The notes under the pieces: generated by a model | What the model was told of the DNA's origin: nothing | The model's input: the letters and a program-made list of their open reading frames with translations, nothing else | Database searches by the model: none | Source of the DNA: Spirosoma oryzicola | GTDB taxonomy: Bacteria > Bacteroidota > Bacteroidia > Cytophagales > Spirosomataceae | Direction: 5' to 3' | Length of the DNA stretch: 64,000 bases | Assembly: GCF_021233055.1 (NCBI RefSeq) | Contig: NZ_CP089541.1 | Location: forward strand, 1 to 64,000 | Program-made: the position numbers and the translations under genes | Shown: positions 43,408 through 53,233 of the stretch, one piece after another | How positions within the stretch are numbered: the stretch's first letter is position 1 | How the letters are laid out: every line of letters begins with the position of its first letter

Positions 43408-44394
43408 TTAAAGAGTGAGGTTCTTCAAACCTAGCTTTCGGGAAGAATAAATCTGACCGCTATCGGTAATCAGGATATAGGTGTAATTGGGGTATTTATT
43501 AATTAACTTCAAACCGGCATCTTTTCCGAGCACCATCAGGGAGGTGCTGAATCCATTGGCCGTTTCGGCGCTAGGCCCAAAGACGGTAACGCTACTAACT
43601 CCGGTTGCCGGATAACCCGTGCTTGGATTGATGATGTGCGCATAGCGTTTGCCGTTGAACACAACAAACTTTTCGTAACTGCCAGATGTGACTACCGCAC
43701 TCTGGCGTAGCGGCACCACCGCAAAAAGGGTGTCTCTGTGAAGTGGGTTTATGATGCCAATGGTCCAGTCGCTTCCATCCGGTTGTTTGCCCCAGGTGCT
43801 CATATCACCCGAACCATTGACGATACCAGCCTTTATTCCACGTGCCAGCATCATGTCGCGGCAACGGTCGGCGGCATATCCCTCGCCCAAAGCACCGAAG
43901 CCAATTTTCATGCCTTTGCGTTTGAGAAAAATGGTGCCGTGTTTCTTGTCCAGAATGATGTTTTGGTAGCCAACTTTTTCAACTGATTTTTTGATGGCTT
44001 CGGGGCTGGGCATCTCCGTCATCGAACCGTCGAATTTCCATATCCGATCCATAGCGGCAAAGCTAATGTCGAAGGCGCCCTTCGTGATGTTGGAAAAATG
44101 TAAAGCCCGTTCCGTCAACGCAAATACCTCGGGATCAACCCGAACTGGCCCGATGCCCGCATTTGCGTTAACCTTCGAAATTTGACTGTCTGCTTTCCAG
44201 TCTGAGATCAGGTTCTCGATTCGTGTCACTTCGGCAATCACAGTGTCGATATGTTGCTCGGCTGCCAGCGAATCAGCCGCGACGATGGTGATGTCGAATC
44301 GGCTTCCCATCAATTTGACGGTTCGTTTGCGCGCAACCTGAGCAGAAGCTCCGAAGCAAGACAGAATCAGCAACAAAACAAGTACTTTTTTCAT
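43408..44394 (-). CDS. apbE: FAD:protein FMN transferase (ApbE family)
   Basis: The start is set at the ATG at 44394 (328 residues) because a signal peptide, MKKVLVLLLILSCFGASAQ, follows it; the longer frame from a TTG at 44505 has no such feature. ApbE motifs are GFGALGEGYAADR, GSGDMSTWG and HIINPSTGYPATG. The metal-binding D-x3-T motif of the family reads N280-x3-T284, so the aspartate is replaced by asparagine. ApbE moves FMN from FAD onto Ser/Thr of exported carrier proteins; the DUF2271 protein at 39111 is the obvious target. A Cys in LSC near residue 13 may be a lipobox. Confidence 0.9.
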   Translation of the reverse strand: MKKVLVLLLILSCFGASAQVARKRTVKLMGSRFDITIVAADSLAAEQHIDTVIAEVTRIENLISDWKADSQISKVNANAGIGPVRVDPEVFALTERALHFSNITKGAFDISFAAMDRIWKFDGSMTEMPSPEAIKKSVEKVGYQNIILDKKHGTIFLKRKGMKIGFGALGEGYAADRCRDMMLARGIKAGIVNGSGDMSTWGKQPDGSDWTIGIINPLHRDTLFAVVPLRQSAVVTSGSYEKFVVFNGKRYAHIINPSTGYPATGVSSVTVFGPSAETANGFSTSLMVLGKDAGLKLINKYPNYTYILITDSGQIYSSRKLGLKNLTL

Positions 44395-44625
44395 GGCGCT
44401 AAAATCGGAAGTATCGGGGTGGGTATGCAACAAAAACACGTCATTGCTGCTATTTATGTATCCGAACGGATTACCAGCACTGGTTTTGGCTGATTGAGTA
44501 AGCAAAATTTCTACCTTTACGTCGTAGGCGTTTTTGTCGTTTACGATAAAAACATATTATTATACTAACAAGTTTTAACTTTTGGTTGGAGCAGGTTGGG
44601 TACATAAACTCTAGATGCGTTAAAG

Positions 44626-45105
44626 ATGGAAAGTACATTTTATCAGTTATCGGCCAGAACACCGAAGGGGGCAACTATACCTATGGCTGACTATAAAGGC
44701 AAAGTGGTGCTTATCGTCAACACCGCCACCCAATGTGGCTTAGCTCCGCAGTTTGATGGTTTGGAAACACTCCATCAAAAATACAAGGACAAAGGACTGG
44801 TTGTGCTTGGTTTTCCCTGCGATCAGTTCCGGGGGCAAGAGCCCGAAAGTAATGAAACCGTTGAGCAGGTTTGCAAACTCAACCACGGAGTCACGTTCCA
44901 GCTCACTGAAAAGTGCGACGTGAACGGACCTCAAACACAACCTGTTTTTCAATACCTGAAAAAAGAGTTAGGCGGATTCCTGGGGAGTGGCATAAAATGG
45001 AACTTTACCAAATTTCTGATCGACAGACATGGACAACCGTACAAACGATACGCACCCATCACCAAACCCGAAGCAATTGAAAGCGATATTCAAAAGCTGA
45101 TTTGA
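44626..45105 (+). CDS. glutathione peroxidase family protein
   Basis: The 159-residue enzyme shows the GPx tetrad: C37 in NTATQCGLAPQF, Q67 in FPCDQFRGQEP, and W125-N126 in IKWNFTKFL. The catalytic residue is cysteine, not selenocysteine. Cys-type bacterial members usually use thioredoxin rather than glutathione to reduce lipid or hydrogen peroxides. No signal peptide is present, so the cytoplasm is likely. It diverges from apbE across 231 bp that hold a small imperfect hairpin at 44530-44552. Confidence 0.93.
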   Translation: MESTFYQLSARTPKGATIPMADYKGKVVLIVNTATQCGLAPQFDGLETLHQKYKDKGLVVLGFPCDQFRGQEPESNETVEQVCKLNHGVTFQLTEKCDVNGPQTQPVFQYLKKELGGFLGSGIKWNFTKFLIDRHGQPYKRYAPITKPEAIESDIQKLI

Positions 45106-45252
45106 GGGTAAGCGAAAGACATCGTTTTGTCCAGATAAAATTTGAATTCGTATCACTTTATGTCTGCTTGTGACCTACACTTCCACATAAGGTCTTAATT
45201 TCTGCTATGCCTTTTTGAGTACTTTTACCAGAGAAAAAGTAATCCAAGATTA

Positions 45253-47328
45253 ATGAATAATCCACTCTCTTCGGCTGAAGAAGGGGAGCGGTTGGCGGCC
45301 CTGGACAGTTATACTATATTAGATTCTTTACCCGAACAGGACTACGAAGATATTACCCTGCTTGCCTCCCAAATCTGTCAAACACCCGTTGCGCTCATTA
45401 GTTTGGTGGACGCAGAGCGGCAATGGTTCAAGTCAAACAGGGGTTTATCCTTCCGTCAGACTCCGCGTAATCAATCGTTTTGTGCGCAGAATCTTGTCAA
45501 TTCAGCCGGCCCTCTGATCGTTGAAGATGCCCGGCTGGATGACCGCTTTCGGGCTAATCCGTTAGTGACAGGAGATCCTCATATTGTCTTTTACGCCGGT
45601 GAGCCTTTAGTGGATGAAAATGGGATGGTTCTTGGTTCATTGTGCGTCCTGGATTCTCAAGTGCGCCAACTTGATGCCGGACAACTGACTGCGTTGAAGA
45701 TTTTGGGCAAGCAGGTGGTGAATCTGCTAACCGCACGCCGGAAAGCGCTTCAGGAAACGATGCTACGTCGGCAGCTACAAGCGAGTGAAGCCCGCTTCCG
45801 ATCCCTGATCGAACAGTCACCTGTCGCTATTTGTCTGTTTGTTGGTCGTGATATGCACATTGAGATTGCAAACGACCAGATGATTCAGTACTGGGGTAAG
45901 GGTAACTCGGTGCTGGGTAAAACACTCCGAGAAGCCGTACCTGAATTAGAAGATCAGCCTTTTCTGACAATCCTCGATCAAGTGTATACCACTGGTGTGC
46001 CCTATGTAGGACGAAGTATGCGGACTGACTTAGTCGTTAATGGCATTCTAAAAACCAGCTATTTCGACTTCACGTATCAGCCCATTCGTGATGCCAACGA
46101 TGCCATCTACGCAATTATGGAATTAGCCATTGACGTAACCGAGGAGATAACGTTGCGTCAACAGTATCAGCACACACAAAAAGCATTGCAGAATGCCGTT
46201 GACTTGTCACAACTCGGCATTTGGAAGATAGACGTGGCTACGCAAACTGCCGAGTTTTCCAAGGTTGTAGAGGATTGGGTAGGGAGTACAGAACCATTGA
46301 CACTGCAAGCCGCCATCTCGGCGATTGATCCGGAGGATTTGCCCCAATTCGAAGCGGCCTTTCGACAAGCGCAGTTTATAGAATCGGGTGGAAAACTTGA
46401 AGTAGAGTACCGATTAAAAAATAACACGTCTGGCCAGGTTTACTGGCTGCATTCGATGGGCCAGACCGAATTCGATGATAAAGGTAATCCCGTTTCGATT
46501 TTTGGTTTTAGCCGGGATGTTACCCAGGATCGGGCGCTTCAACTTACGCTGGAAAACCAGGTGCGCGAGCGTACACAGGAGTTGTGGCATGCTAATCAGG
46601 ATTTACAACGCTCAAACGCCAACCTGCAACAGTTTGCCTACGTGGCCAGCCATGATTTACAGGAGCCCTTACGCAAGATTCAATCCTTCAGCACGCTTCT
46701 GACCCAGCAACTGGATGGTTATCAGGATGAATCGGTAATGGATCACTTGCAACGCATCACCCGAGCCGGGGCTCGTATGTCTACGCTGATTAAAGATCTG
46801 CTTACCTATTCTCGCATCGAAACGCGAAGGCAAGCCTTTAGCCAAGTTTCTCTAGGTTCCATTGTGGAAGGAGTGCTGTCAGTGCTGGATTGGGAGATCC
46901 AACAACAAGGAGCGACCATATTGGTTGATGAACTTCCCGTCGTGAAGGGCGATACCATGCAATTAAGCCAACTATTCCAGAACCTGCTGACCAATGCGCT
47001 TAAGTTTGTTGCTCCTGACAAAACTCCTCAAATTCGCATTGAGTACGCCTACCTGGCATTAGATGATTTACCAGCCGAGGTACGACCTAGCTCACAGGTT
47101 CCGTCTTATCATCAGATAAGCGTAGTTGATCAGGGTGTGGGCTTTGACATTCGCTTTCTTGACCGGATTTTTCAGGTGTTCCAGCGGTTGCACAAAAAGA
47201 ATGAGTTTCCCGGTACAGGTATCGGATTAGCTATTTGTCAGCGAGTGGTGGAAAATCATGGGGGAAGTATCAGCGCCCATAGTACGCTGGGCGAGGGCGC
47301 TACGTTTAGTGTCTACCTGCCCGCTTAG
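45253..47328 (+). CDS. GAF/PAS sensor histidine kinase
   Basis: The 691-residue soluble kinase has an N-terminal GAF domain (about 20-165), which in this family opens with the [20 protein letters not shown] type of sequence, two PAS domains (about 175-300 and 310-430), a short coiled coil, HisKA with the phospho-accepting His near 467 in [14 protein letters not shown], and HATPase_c (about 570-690) with [13 protein letters not shown] and [12 protein letters not shown]. No membrane helix or receiver domain is present. This is the phytochrome-like kinase layout common in Cytophagales, without the bilin cysteine. No response regulator is adjacent, so it is an orphan kinase. Confidence 0.9.
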   Translation: MNNPLSSAEEGERLAALDSYTILDSLPEQDYEDITLLASQICQTPVALISLVDAERQWFKSNRGLSFRQTPRNQSFCAQNLVNSAGPLIVEDARLDDRFRANPLVTGDPHIVFYAGEPLVDENGMVLGSLCVLDSQVRQLDAGQLTALKILGKQVVNLLTARRKALQETMLRRQLQASEARFRSLIEQSPVAICLFVGRDMHIEIANDQMIQYWGKGNSVLGKTLREAVPELEDQPFLTILDQVYTTGVPYVGRSMRTDLVVNGILKTSYFDFTYQPIRDANDAIYAIMELAIDVTEEITLRQQYQHTQKALQNAVDLSQLGIWKIDVATQTAEFSKVVEDWVGSTEPLTLQAAISAIDPEDLPQFEAAFRQAQFIESGGKLEVEYRLKNNTSGQVYWLHSMGQTEFDDKGNPVSIFGFSRDVTQDRALQLTLENQVRERTQELWHANQDLQRSNANLQQFAYVASHDLQEPLRKIQSFSTLLTQQLDGYQDESVMDHLQRITRAGARMSTLIKDLLTYSRIETRRQAFSQVSLGSIVEGVLSVLDWEIQQQGATILVDELPVVKGDTMQLSQLFQNLLTNALKFVAPDKTPQIRIEYAYLALDDLPAEVRPSSQVPSYHQISVVDQGVGFDIRFLDRIFQVFQRLHKKNEFPGTGIGLAICQRVVENHGGSISAHSTLGEGATFSVYLPA

Positions 47329-47394
47329 CTAGTAGCCAATTTTCTGTTGCAGAATCGAATAGCTCGGTAAGCTTTGCCGCGAAGTTGTCTATAA

Positions 47395-47445
47395 AACGAA
47401 ATAGCTGCGGGTGGTGGTTTGACCAGTGCCCGCAGCTATTTCGTT
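47395..47445. terminator. long perfect hairpin after the GAF/PAS kinase
   Basis: Seventeen-base perfect arms at 47395-47411 and 47429-47445 enclose a 17-base loop. There is no strong T run, but the position between convergent genes makes a bidirectional terminator likely. Confidence 0.6.
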
Positions 47446-47520
47446 ACTCAAATTATACCACATACCTGAGATTGCTCAGCTTGATAGGTACAGCTTATCC
47501 GTTGAGACTAGTGTCTGACT

Positions 47521-47919
47521 CTACTTGGTTGTCAGAATAGTTGGCCCATCAGGAAACTGAATATCAACATTGTCTTCCGCTGTGACAAAAACTTCCTGTG
47601 GTTTATCAACTGAAGTAGCACTTAAGGTTGCTTTCAATACTTTACCCGAGGGATTGAGCTGACCCAGTTTTTTGGTAGAACTCTCATTCGATGTCATCCA
47701 GACCAGGTACGTATTTTTTGATGGAGTCAGGTTTTTTGGTGGAGCCAGATTCTGCACATCTATGTTCAGCACATAGTTTTTGTTCTTATCTGTTTTCACT
47801 TGTACGGTCCCACTGGCGGACGGAACAATGGTGGAGTTACGAAAGGTCATTTTGGGCGTACATGAACTGAGGCCAGCGATCAGACTCAGCGCCATCATGA
47901 TACTCTTGATGTGTTTCAT
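47521..47919 (-). CDS. small lipoprotein of unknown function
   Basis: The 132-residue protein has a lipoprotein signal with lipobox LSSC (Cys about residue 20: IAGLSSCTPKMTF), so it is anchored in an envelope membrane. The mature part is a single beta-rich domain with VQVKTDKNKNYVLNIDVQNL and YLVWMTSNESS, a pattern seen in Bacteroidota proteins without assigned role. The gene is alone on its strand, with a 392-bp gap upstream. No function is proposed. Confidence 0.75.
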   Translation of the reverse strand: MKHIKSIMMALSLIAGLSSCTPKMTFRNSTIVPSASGTVQVKTDKNKNYVLNIDVQNLAPPKNLTPSKNTYLVWMTSNESSTKKLGQLNPSGKVLKATLSATSVDKPQEVFVTAEDNVDIQFPDGPTILTTK

Positions 47920-48311
47920 TTTGTTGGTACTTTAGCTAGTGATTACGTTATACGTATAAACGTGGGCGACGAATTTAATTAATGAAAAGACCTGTTTTCA
48001 GGATCTTTGCATATAGCTTAATGCCAACGTTCCTCCAGGAAACAGCTTCCTACAATTCATCAATCAGTTCGTCAAAATCATAACTTGTATACCTGATAGT
48101 TTGTTAGAAGACGTCCTTTCACGAGTCATATCAGGGTTTATGGACTCTATTATTAATACCATAGCAGCTAAACAAGATACTACGAAACACAGATTTAGTC
48201 GATAGAATAAAAAATAGGCGCAGCAGATGTAGTTTAAAACCGGTCATTCATTCGCATAACCCGTACTTTTGTCGATGCGTTATGAGCATCTATTACTGAA
48301 GTGCATAGTTT
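47920..48311. other. 392-bp divergent intergenic region
   Basis: It separates the lipoprotein gene and the PLP-enzyme gene. A near-palindrome (ACGTTATACGTATAAACGT, 47945-47963) lies close to the lipoprotein start. TACTTTTG at 48264-48271 is a full -7 match for the plus-strand gene, without a clear -33 element. Nothing else is seen. Confidence 0.4.
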
Positions 48312-49367
48312 ATGTATAGTTATAAGAACGATTATAGTGAGGGGGCGCACCCGTCGATTTTACAAGCGTTGGTTGACAGCAATCTGGTACAGCAAAGTGG
48401 CTATGGCGATGACGAATACTCCCAACAGGCTGTCGAGCTAATCCGTCAACAGACAAATAATCCATCCGCTTCCGTTTATTTTGTTTCCGGAGGAACGCAG
48501 GCAAACCTGGCCGTAATCTCGTCGGTACTTCGTCCGTATGAATCCGTGATTTCTGCGGCAACCGGACACATTTTGATTCACGAAACGGGTGCGATTGAAG
48601 CAACGGGCCATAAAATAGAAGCGGTGCAAAGTGCGGATGGTAAACTCAGACCAGCTGATATTCTAGCCATTCTGGAAAAGTTTGAAGCAGTCCATATGAC
48701 CATGCCCCGTCTGGTGTACATATCCAATCCAACGGAGATAGGGACACACTATGTCCGGGAAGAATTGATTGGTTTGTCCCGTTGTTGTCGCGAATATGGC
48801 TTGTTCCTGTTCATGGATGGGGCTCGGCTGGCCTCCGGATTATGTGCCAGCGATATAACCTTTCCCGATCTGGCCGACTATACCGACGTTTTTTACATTG
48901 GTGGTACAAAAAGTGGCGCTTTATTGGGTGAAGCCATTGTGATCAACAATCCAGCGCTGCAACCAAATTTTGCGTATACACTCAAACAGCGAGGAGCGCT
49001 GTTAGCCAAAGGAAGACTACTGGGTATTCAGTTCAAAGCGCTTTTTACCGACAATCTATTTTTCGAAATCGGGGCTCACGTCAATCGGATGGCGGCAAAG
49101 CTTGTCGTTGCGTTTAGCCAGTTAGGGTATTCGTTTCTGACAAAATCATCTACCAATCAAATTTTCCCTATTCTGTCGATTCAGGTCATTCAGGAGTTAC
49201 AGGCAAAATATGATTTTTATGTCTGGCAGAAAATTGACGATCAGCAGGCTGCTATTCGGCTGGTAACGAGCTGGGCTACTCAGGAAGCAGTAGTTGATCA
49301 ATTCATCAATGATTTAAACCAGGCACACGAACAAGCCTTGGTTCATGTAACCGTTGCCAGCAAGTAA
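48312..49367 (+). CDS. threonine-aldolase-like PLP enzyme
   Basis: The 351-residue fold-type I PLP enzyme belongs to the beta-eliminating lyase/threonine aldolase group: YKNDYSEGAHP at the start, VSGGTQANL as the cofactor phosphate loop, FMDGARLASGL with D169, and IGGTKSGALLGEA with the PLP lysine K200. The low-specificity L-threonine aldolase reaction splits threonine into glycine and acetaldehyde. The protein runs on its own promoter and ends in a hairpin shared with the convergent TonB-C gene. The exact substrate is not proven. Confidence 0.88.
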   Translation: MYSYKNDYSEGAHPSILQALVDSNLVQQSGYGDDEYSQQAVELIRQQTNNPSASVYFVSGGTQANLAVISSVLRPYESVISAATGHILIHETGAIEATGHKIEAVQSADGKLRPADILAILEKFEAVHMTMPRLVYISNPTEIGTHYVREELIGLSRCCREYGLFLFMDGARLASGLCASDITFPDLADYTDVFYIGGTKSGALLGEAIVINNPALQPNFAYTLKQRGALLAKGRLLGIQFKALFTDNLFFEIGAHVNRMAAKLVVAFSQLGYSFLTKSSTNQIFPILSIQVIQELQAKYDFYVWQKIDDQQAAIRLVTSWATQEAVVDQFINDLNQAHEQALVHVTVASK

Positions 49368-49383
49368 GGAGCCGGGTATATAA

Positions 49384-49417
49384 TCAGGGCTACCCGCTTG
49401 TGAACGGGTAGCCCTGA
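49384..49417. terminator. hairpin between convergent genes
   Basis: Thirteen-base perfect arms at 49384-49396 and 49405-49417 with an 8-base loop lie between the two convergent stop codons. There is no long T run on either side. Confidence 0.55.
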
Positions 49418-49441
49418 CTACAGGTAGCAAGTGGCTACAAA

Positions 49442-50587
49442 TTACTTATAATAGCCCCAGACTTCCCGGCTTGTAAGGCCTGTTTTTGAAATAACGACGG
49501 GTACCACCAGTTCAGGCAGGACTGTGCGCCCTTCCAGGCGATCAGCGGGAAGGGTATTGATTGGAACGTTGTTTGTCGAACTTACTGACCGGTTCGTATA
49601 GGTAAACGTTACGGGTAAAACATAGTTACCGGCGTAATCAGATTTCACTTTTGACAGTTTTTCAAAAGCTCGCGTAACCGCCTGATCAAAACCAAAACCG
49701 ACGTTATCCGGACTAAGCAGCTTGACATTCTTTATTTGGCCCGTTTCGTCCACGTCGAAACCGGCATAAACGCGCCCGTAAGCGCCGTTATTCCAGGCTA
49801 TATTCGGGTACTTTACGTTTTTTTGTAGAAAATCAGTAAACCCAATGTCGTTGCTCAACAGCGTGTTGTTGAGGGTAGTTTCCGGCAGTCTGGAATCGTA
49901 GTTCGTCACGATCTTGACGACATCACTTTCAGTTAGTCGCTTGTCAGGTATCGTGGCGGCCAACTGGCCGGAAGGGTCTCGCAAAACGGTTTCTAATGAG
50001 CGTTTGGTCAGACTTACGGGTTGCGGAGGTGTATCGCCTATCTGAATGTAATACCGTTCCTTCGTCTGATAGTAGCCCTCGAAGGAACTGCTTTTCTCGT
50101 AACCATTCCGAACCGATTTTTGGATCAGTCGGCTGGTCAGGCTTTTCAATAATTTCGTTTGGCCGTTGTAAACCAACATGACATACGCTTCGTATTTGAT
50201 GCCAAGCATTGCCTTTGGTTGTCGGATAAACGTGTTGCCGTTAATTGTAAAGGCATAGGGTGTCACAATTTTAGGTGCAATATCTTTTGAAATCTGGCAC
50301 GTTACTTCATGATTCACCAGATTGAAAGCCAAGTAACAAGGGATTGCTTTACCTGACTCATCGAGTTGTATAGTACCTTTCTGCAATACCGGAAATGTAT
50401 AGAATTCGCTGCCTAACAGCATGACTTGCTGATGGGAAGAAGCCGGAAAACGATAGGCGGCTTCAGACACATACGACTCACATATCGTCACGACTTGTCC
50501 AAAGCCATCTTTTGTGACGGTACACTGACCCCAGGCCGTTGCGGCACGGATAAATAAAAGAGCCGAAAGTATAGTGAAACGATTCAT
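49442..50587 (-). CDS. exported protein with TonB C-terminal-like domain
   Basis: The 381-residue protein has a signal peptide (to about TAWGQ, residue 21). A middle region of unknown type follows, and then a TonB-C-like domain (about 250-345): FTDFLQKNVKYPNIAWNNGAYGRVYAGFDVDETGQ with the conserved YP and GxVYxxFxVxExG pattern, then FDQAVTRAFEKL. In Bacteroidota this domain occurs in true energy transducers and in envelope proteins without a membrane anchor. Here no N-terminal anchor other than the signal peptide is visible, so an energy-coupling role is doubtful. It has a 361-bp upstream region shared with the B12-regulated operon. Confidence 0.75.
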   Translation of the reverse strand: MNRFTILSALLFIRAATAWGQCTVTKDGFGQVVTICESYVSEAAYRFPASSHQQVMLLGSEFYTFPVLQKGTIQLDESGKAIPCYLAFNLVNHEVTCQISKDIAPKIVTPYAFTINGNTFIRQPKAMLGIKYEAYVMLVYNGQTKLLKSLTSRLIQKSVRNGYEKSSSFEGYYQTKERYYIQIGDTPPQPVSLTKRSLETVLRDPSGQLAATIPDKRLTESDVVKIVTNYDSRLPETTLNNTLLSNDIGFTDFLQKNVKYPNIAWNNGAYGRVYAGFDVDETGQIKNVKLLSPDNVGFGFDQAVTRAFEKLSKVKSDYAGNYVLPVTFTYTNRSVSSTNNVPINTLPADRLEGRTVLPELVVPVVISKTGLTSREVWGYYK

Positions 50588-50716
50588 AACTCCGATATGG
50601 ATAAGTTGTAGGGATTGTTATAAAGCTACGCCAATAAAGTTATATTATTTCATTAAAAATAAATAATGCAAAAAAGGGCTCTTTACGAGAGTAAATAATG
50701 TTCAACTTTTTCCGGC

Positions 50717-50724
50717 TACCTTTG
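50717..50724 (+). promoter_or_regulatory. -7 box of the B12 uptake operon
   Basis: TACCTTTG matches TAnnTTTG exactly and lies about 27 bp before the riboswitch. The -33 region is not clear. Confidence 0.55.
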
Positions 50725-50750
50725 CCCTAAGGGTAGCAAATAAATTACCG

Positions 50751-50905
50751 AAAGGTAGCCTGTGTTTGCTTTAAAAGGGAATGCAGTGAAAAGCTGCAAC
50801 AGTCTCCGCTGCTGTAACCCCACGATGAAAGTCACATACCATGTGCGCCACTGTTCTTGAACGGGAAGGCCGTTTGTGGCTGGGGAAGTCAGAATACCTG
50901 CCTTT
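50751..50905 (+). ncRNA. cobalamin (adenosylcobalamin) riboswitch
   Basis: The leader of the uptake operon has the cobalamin aptamer elements in order: GGGAATGCAGTGAAA, the core GCTGCTGTAACC, GCCACTG, GGGAAGGCC, and the B12 box AAGTCAGAATACCTGCC at 50886-50902, which pairs back to AGGTA (50753-50757) as P1. Binding of B12 usually stops translation or transcription of the genes that follow. The first start codon is 47 bp after the B12 box, so translation control is likely. Confidence 0.92.
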
Positions 50906-50948
50906 GTAGAATCGATCAACAGCTTTCGGAAGAAAAGCTCGGCTATTC

Positions 50949-52145
50949 ATGATTAAGAGAAAAACAACCGCTAGGCTGCCAAAATCAGCCGTTCCTATCT
51001 GGCTGACCTTTTTGTTCGCCCTAGTACTTGCCAGTAGCACCGCTCGGCCAGTTCCGTCTAAACCGGTACCAACGATTAACGTTCCAGTTGGTGAGCAAGT
51101 GTCTGTTCGCTACGCCAAAGGCTTTAGCATTAAGTACACTGGCCCTTACAAGATCGTCTCGATTATTAGCCCGTTTGAAAAAAAGGTTGATACTATCCGG
51201 TATGTGCTGGTGCAACGGGGTACACCACCGCCAAAAGGGTTTGCTGCCAGTCAGGTCATTGAAATTCCGTTACGTAAGCTGGTCGCCATGTCGTCAATGC
51301 ACGTAGGATTGGCCGCTTTTCTAGGAGCCGAAGACCTGATCGTTGGGCTAGCTAATTTGAAATATGTCTCGTCGCCCAAAGTGCTCCGGCGGATCGAAAC
51401 TGGAAAAATCCAGGAAGTTGGGCGCGACCAAACGATCAATGAAGAGCAACTGATTACCATGCAGCCCGATCTGCTGATGGCGATGGGAAGCCCAACGGCC
51501 CGAATGGATCGGTATCGTACGCTACGGGATGCGGGCATTCCGGTGCTTATTAATTCGGAGTGGGTGGAAACAACGCCACTGGGTCGGGCCGAATGGGTGA
51601 AACTGATGGCGGCTCTGCTTAACAAAGAAAAATTGGTCAATCAGAAGTTTGGTCAGGTTGAGAACGAATACAAACGATTGTCAGCGCTTACGCAAAAGGT
51701 GTCGTATAAACCATCGATCATCAGCGGCATGAACGCGAAAGATGCCTGGTTCGTCCCGGATGGAGATAGCTACATGACCCGGTTTTTTCTGGATGCGGGT
51801 GGCAGTTATCCTTGGGTAAACCGGCGGGCTACGGGTAGCTTGCCTCTCAACTTCGAAGCGGTTTATCCGATAGCCCTGAAAGCCGATTATTGGCTCAATG
51901 TAGGCATGATGTCGGTCGATTCGAAAGAGAGCGTATTAGCCAGAGACGCCCGGTACGCTGATTTCAAGGCATTTAAGCAGGGACGGATGTACAGCTACAG
52001 CAAGCGGGTAAACGCCCAGGGAGCAAACGATTTCTGGGAGTCGGGCGCATTGAATCCGCAATTGGTTCTTGCTGACCTGATCAAGATACTCCACCCCGAA
52101 CTTCTACCGAAACACGAACTGGTCTATTACCGGCAACTGAAGTAA
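50949..52145 (+). CDS. btuF: cobalamin ABC transporter substrate-binding protein
   Basis: The 398-residue protein has an N-terminal signal segment (about 16-33) and a periplasmic binding fold of the BtuF/FhuD class: EIPLRKLVAMSSMHVGLAAFLGA, then VGRDQTINEEQLITMQPDLLMAMG. It captures corrinoids or a metal chelate for the permease encoded next, whose ATG overlaps its stop by 1 bp. The riboswitch directly upstream makes B12 or cobinamide the likely ligand. Residues 40-95 before the binding fold, with a YTGPYKIVSIISPFEKK stretch, are longer than in E. coli BtuF. Confidence 0.85.
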   Translation: MIKRKTTARLPKSAVPIWLTFLFALVLASSTARPVPSKPVPTINVPVGEQVSVRYAKGFSIKYTGPYKIVSIISPFEKKVDTIRYVLVQRGTPPPKGFAASQVIEIPLRKLVAMSSMHVGLAAFLGAEDLIVGLANLKYVSSPKVLRRIETGKIQEVGRDQTINEEQLITMQPDLLMAMGSPTARMDRYRTLRDAGIPVLINSEWVETTPLGRAEWVKLMAALLNKEKLVNQKFGQVENEYKRLSALTQKVSYKPSIISGMNAKDAWFVPDGDSYMTRFFLDAGGSYPWVNRRATGSLPLNFEAVYPIALKADYWLNVGMMSVDSKESVLARDARYADFKAFKQGRMYSYSKRVNAQGANDFWESGALNPQLVLADLIKILHPELLPKHELVYYRQLK

Positions 52146-53233
52146 TGAAAAGCACTGTTGCTTCTTCGCATGACGCGAGCCGTTTCTCGTCCAAATGGCC
52201 CTGGCGTAGGCTGATGCTGTTCGTTTTGACGGGTTTGGCCCTGCTCTGCTTTCTCACAAACATTAGTTTAGGGTCGGTCGCTATTCCACTCAAGGAAGTG
52301 GCCCGCATTGTTTTTCAGCAGGAATCGGAGAACAGAGCATGGCTGTACATCGTACAGAAAATACGGTTGCCTAAAGCGATTACTGCGGTAATAGTCGGTT
52401 GCGGTCTTTCCGTTAGCGGTCTCCAAATGCAGGCTCTTTTCCGAAATCCACTGGCCGGGCCTTCCGAATTGGGTATTACGGCGGGGGCCGGTCTGGGTGT
52501 TGCGCTGGTTATGCTGGGCAGTGGCGGTAGCGCCAGTCTGTACGCGATTCGCCAACTGGGCGTATCGGACAGTTGGTTGTTGGTAACGATGGCTTCGCTG
52601 GGATCGGCGTTGGTGCTGTTGCTGGTTTTGTCGATTGCTGGTCGATTGCGCGACAATGTTGTTTTGCTCATCGTCGGCGTTATGGTTGGTACCATTACGT
52701 TATCCATCGTTAGCATCTGGCAGTATTTCAGCCAGCCTGAACAGCTTCAGGAGTACCTGATGTGGACGTTTGGTTCACTGGGTGGTGTCGTCCAAACGCA
52801 TCTGTATGTACTGGCGGGCGTGGTAGCCGGTGGCTTGTTGCTGGCTCTTGCTTCGTCCAAAGCCTTGAATGTCCTGTTGTTGGGCGAAAACTACGCGCGG
52901 AGCATGGGCCTGAACGTGCGACGTAGCCGCCTGTTGATCCTGACAAGCACGAGTTTGCTGACGGGTAGCATCACAGCCTTCTGCGGTCCCATTGGCTTTG
53001 TCGGCATTGCCGTTCCGCATCTCACCCGCTCGCTGCTCAATACGTCTGATCATCGGCTGCTGGTTCCGGCGACCTGCCTGATTGGTACGGTACTGTTGTT
53101 GGTTTGCGATAGCATTGCTCAACTGCCCGGTACGCAGGCCGTGTTACCAATCAACGTCGTAACATCGCTGCTGGGCGCTCCCGTAGTCATCTGGATTATC
53201 GTTCGTCGAAATAATTTACGGACTGCACTCTGA
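52145..53233 (+). CDS. btuC: BtuC-type (FecCD) permease
   Basis: The 362-residue membrane protein has about ten helices and the FecCD signature: RLPKAITAVIVGCGLSVSGLQMQ, then FRNPLAGPSELGITAGAG near residues 95-125, and the EAA-like loop FCGPIGFVGIAVPHLTR (about 280). It forms the channel of the corrinoid importer. It overlaps btuF upstream (TAATG) and the ATPase gene downstream (TGATG), so the three genes are translationally coupled. Confidence 0.92.
   Translation: MKSTVASSHDASRFSSKWPWRRLMLFVLTGLALLCFLTNISLGSVAIPLKEVARIVFQQESENRAWLYIVQKIRLPKAITAVIVGCGLSVSGLQMQALFRNPLAGPSELGITAGAGLGVALVMLGSGGSASLYAIRQLGVSDSWLLVTMASLGSALVLLLVLSIAGRLRDNVVLLIVGVMVGTITLSIVSIWQYFSQPEQLQEYLMWTFGSLGGVVQTHLYVLAGVVAGGLLLALASSKALNVLLLGENYARSMGLNVRRSRLLILTSTSLLTGSITAFCGPIGFVGIAVPHLTRSLLNTSDHRLLVPATCLIGTVLLLVCDSIAQLPGTQAVLPINVVTSLLGAPVVIWIIVRRNNLRTAL

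Noticed and set aside
50716..51040. Minus-strand frames over the riboswitch
   Set aside because: The region is fully explained by the cobalamin aptamer on the plus strand.
52315..52716. 133-codon minus-strand frame in btuC
   Set aside because: It is the antisense of a clear permease gene and has low-complexity Thr/Ser/Asn content.
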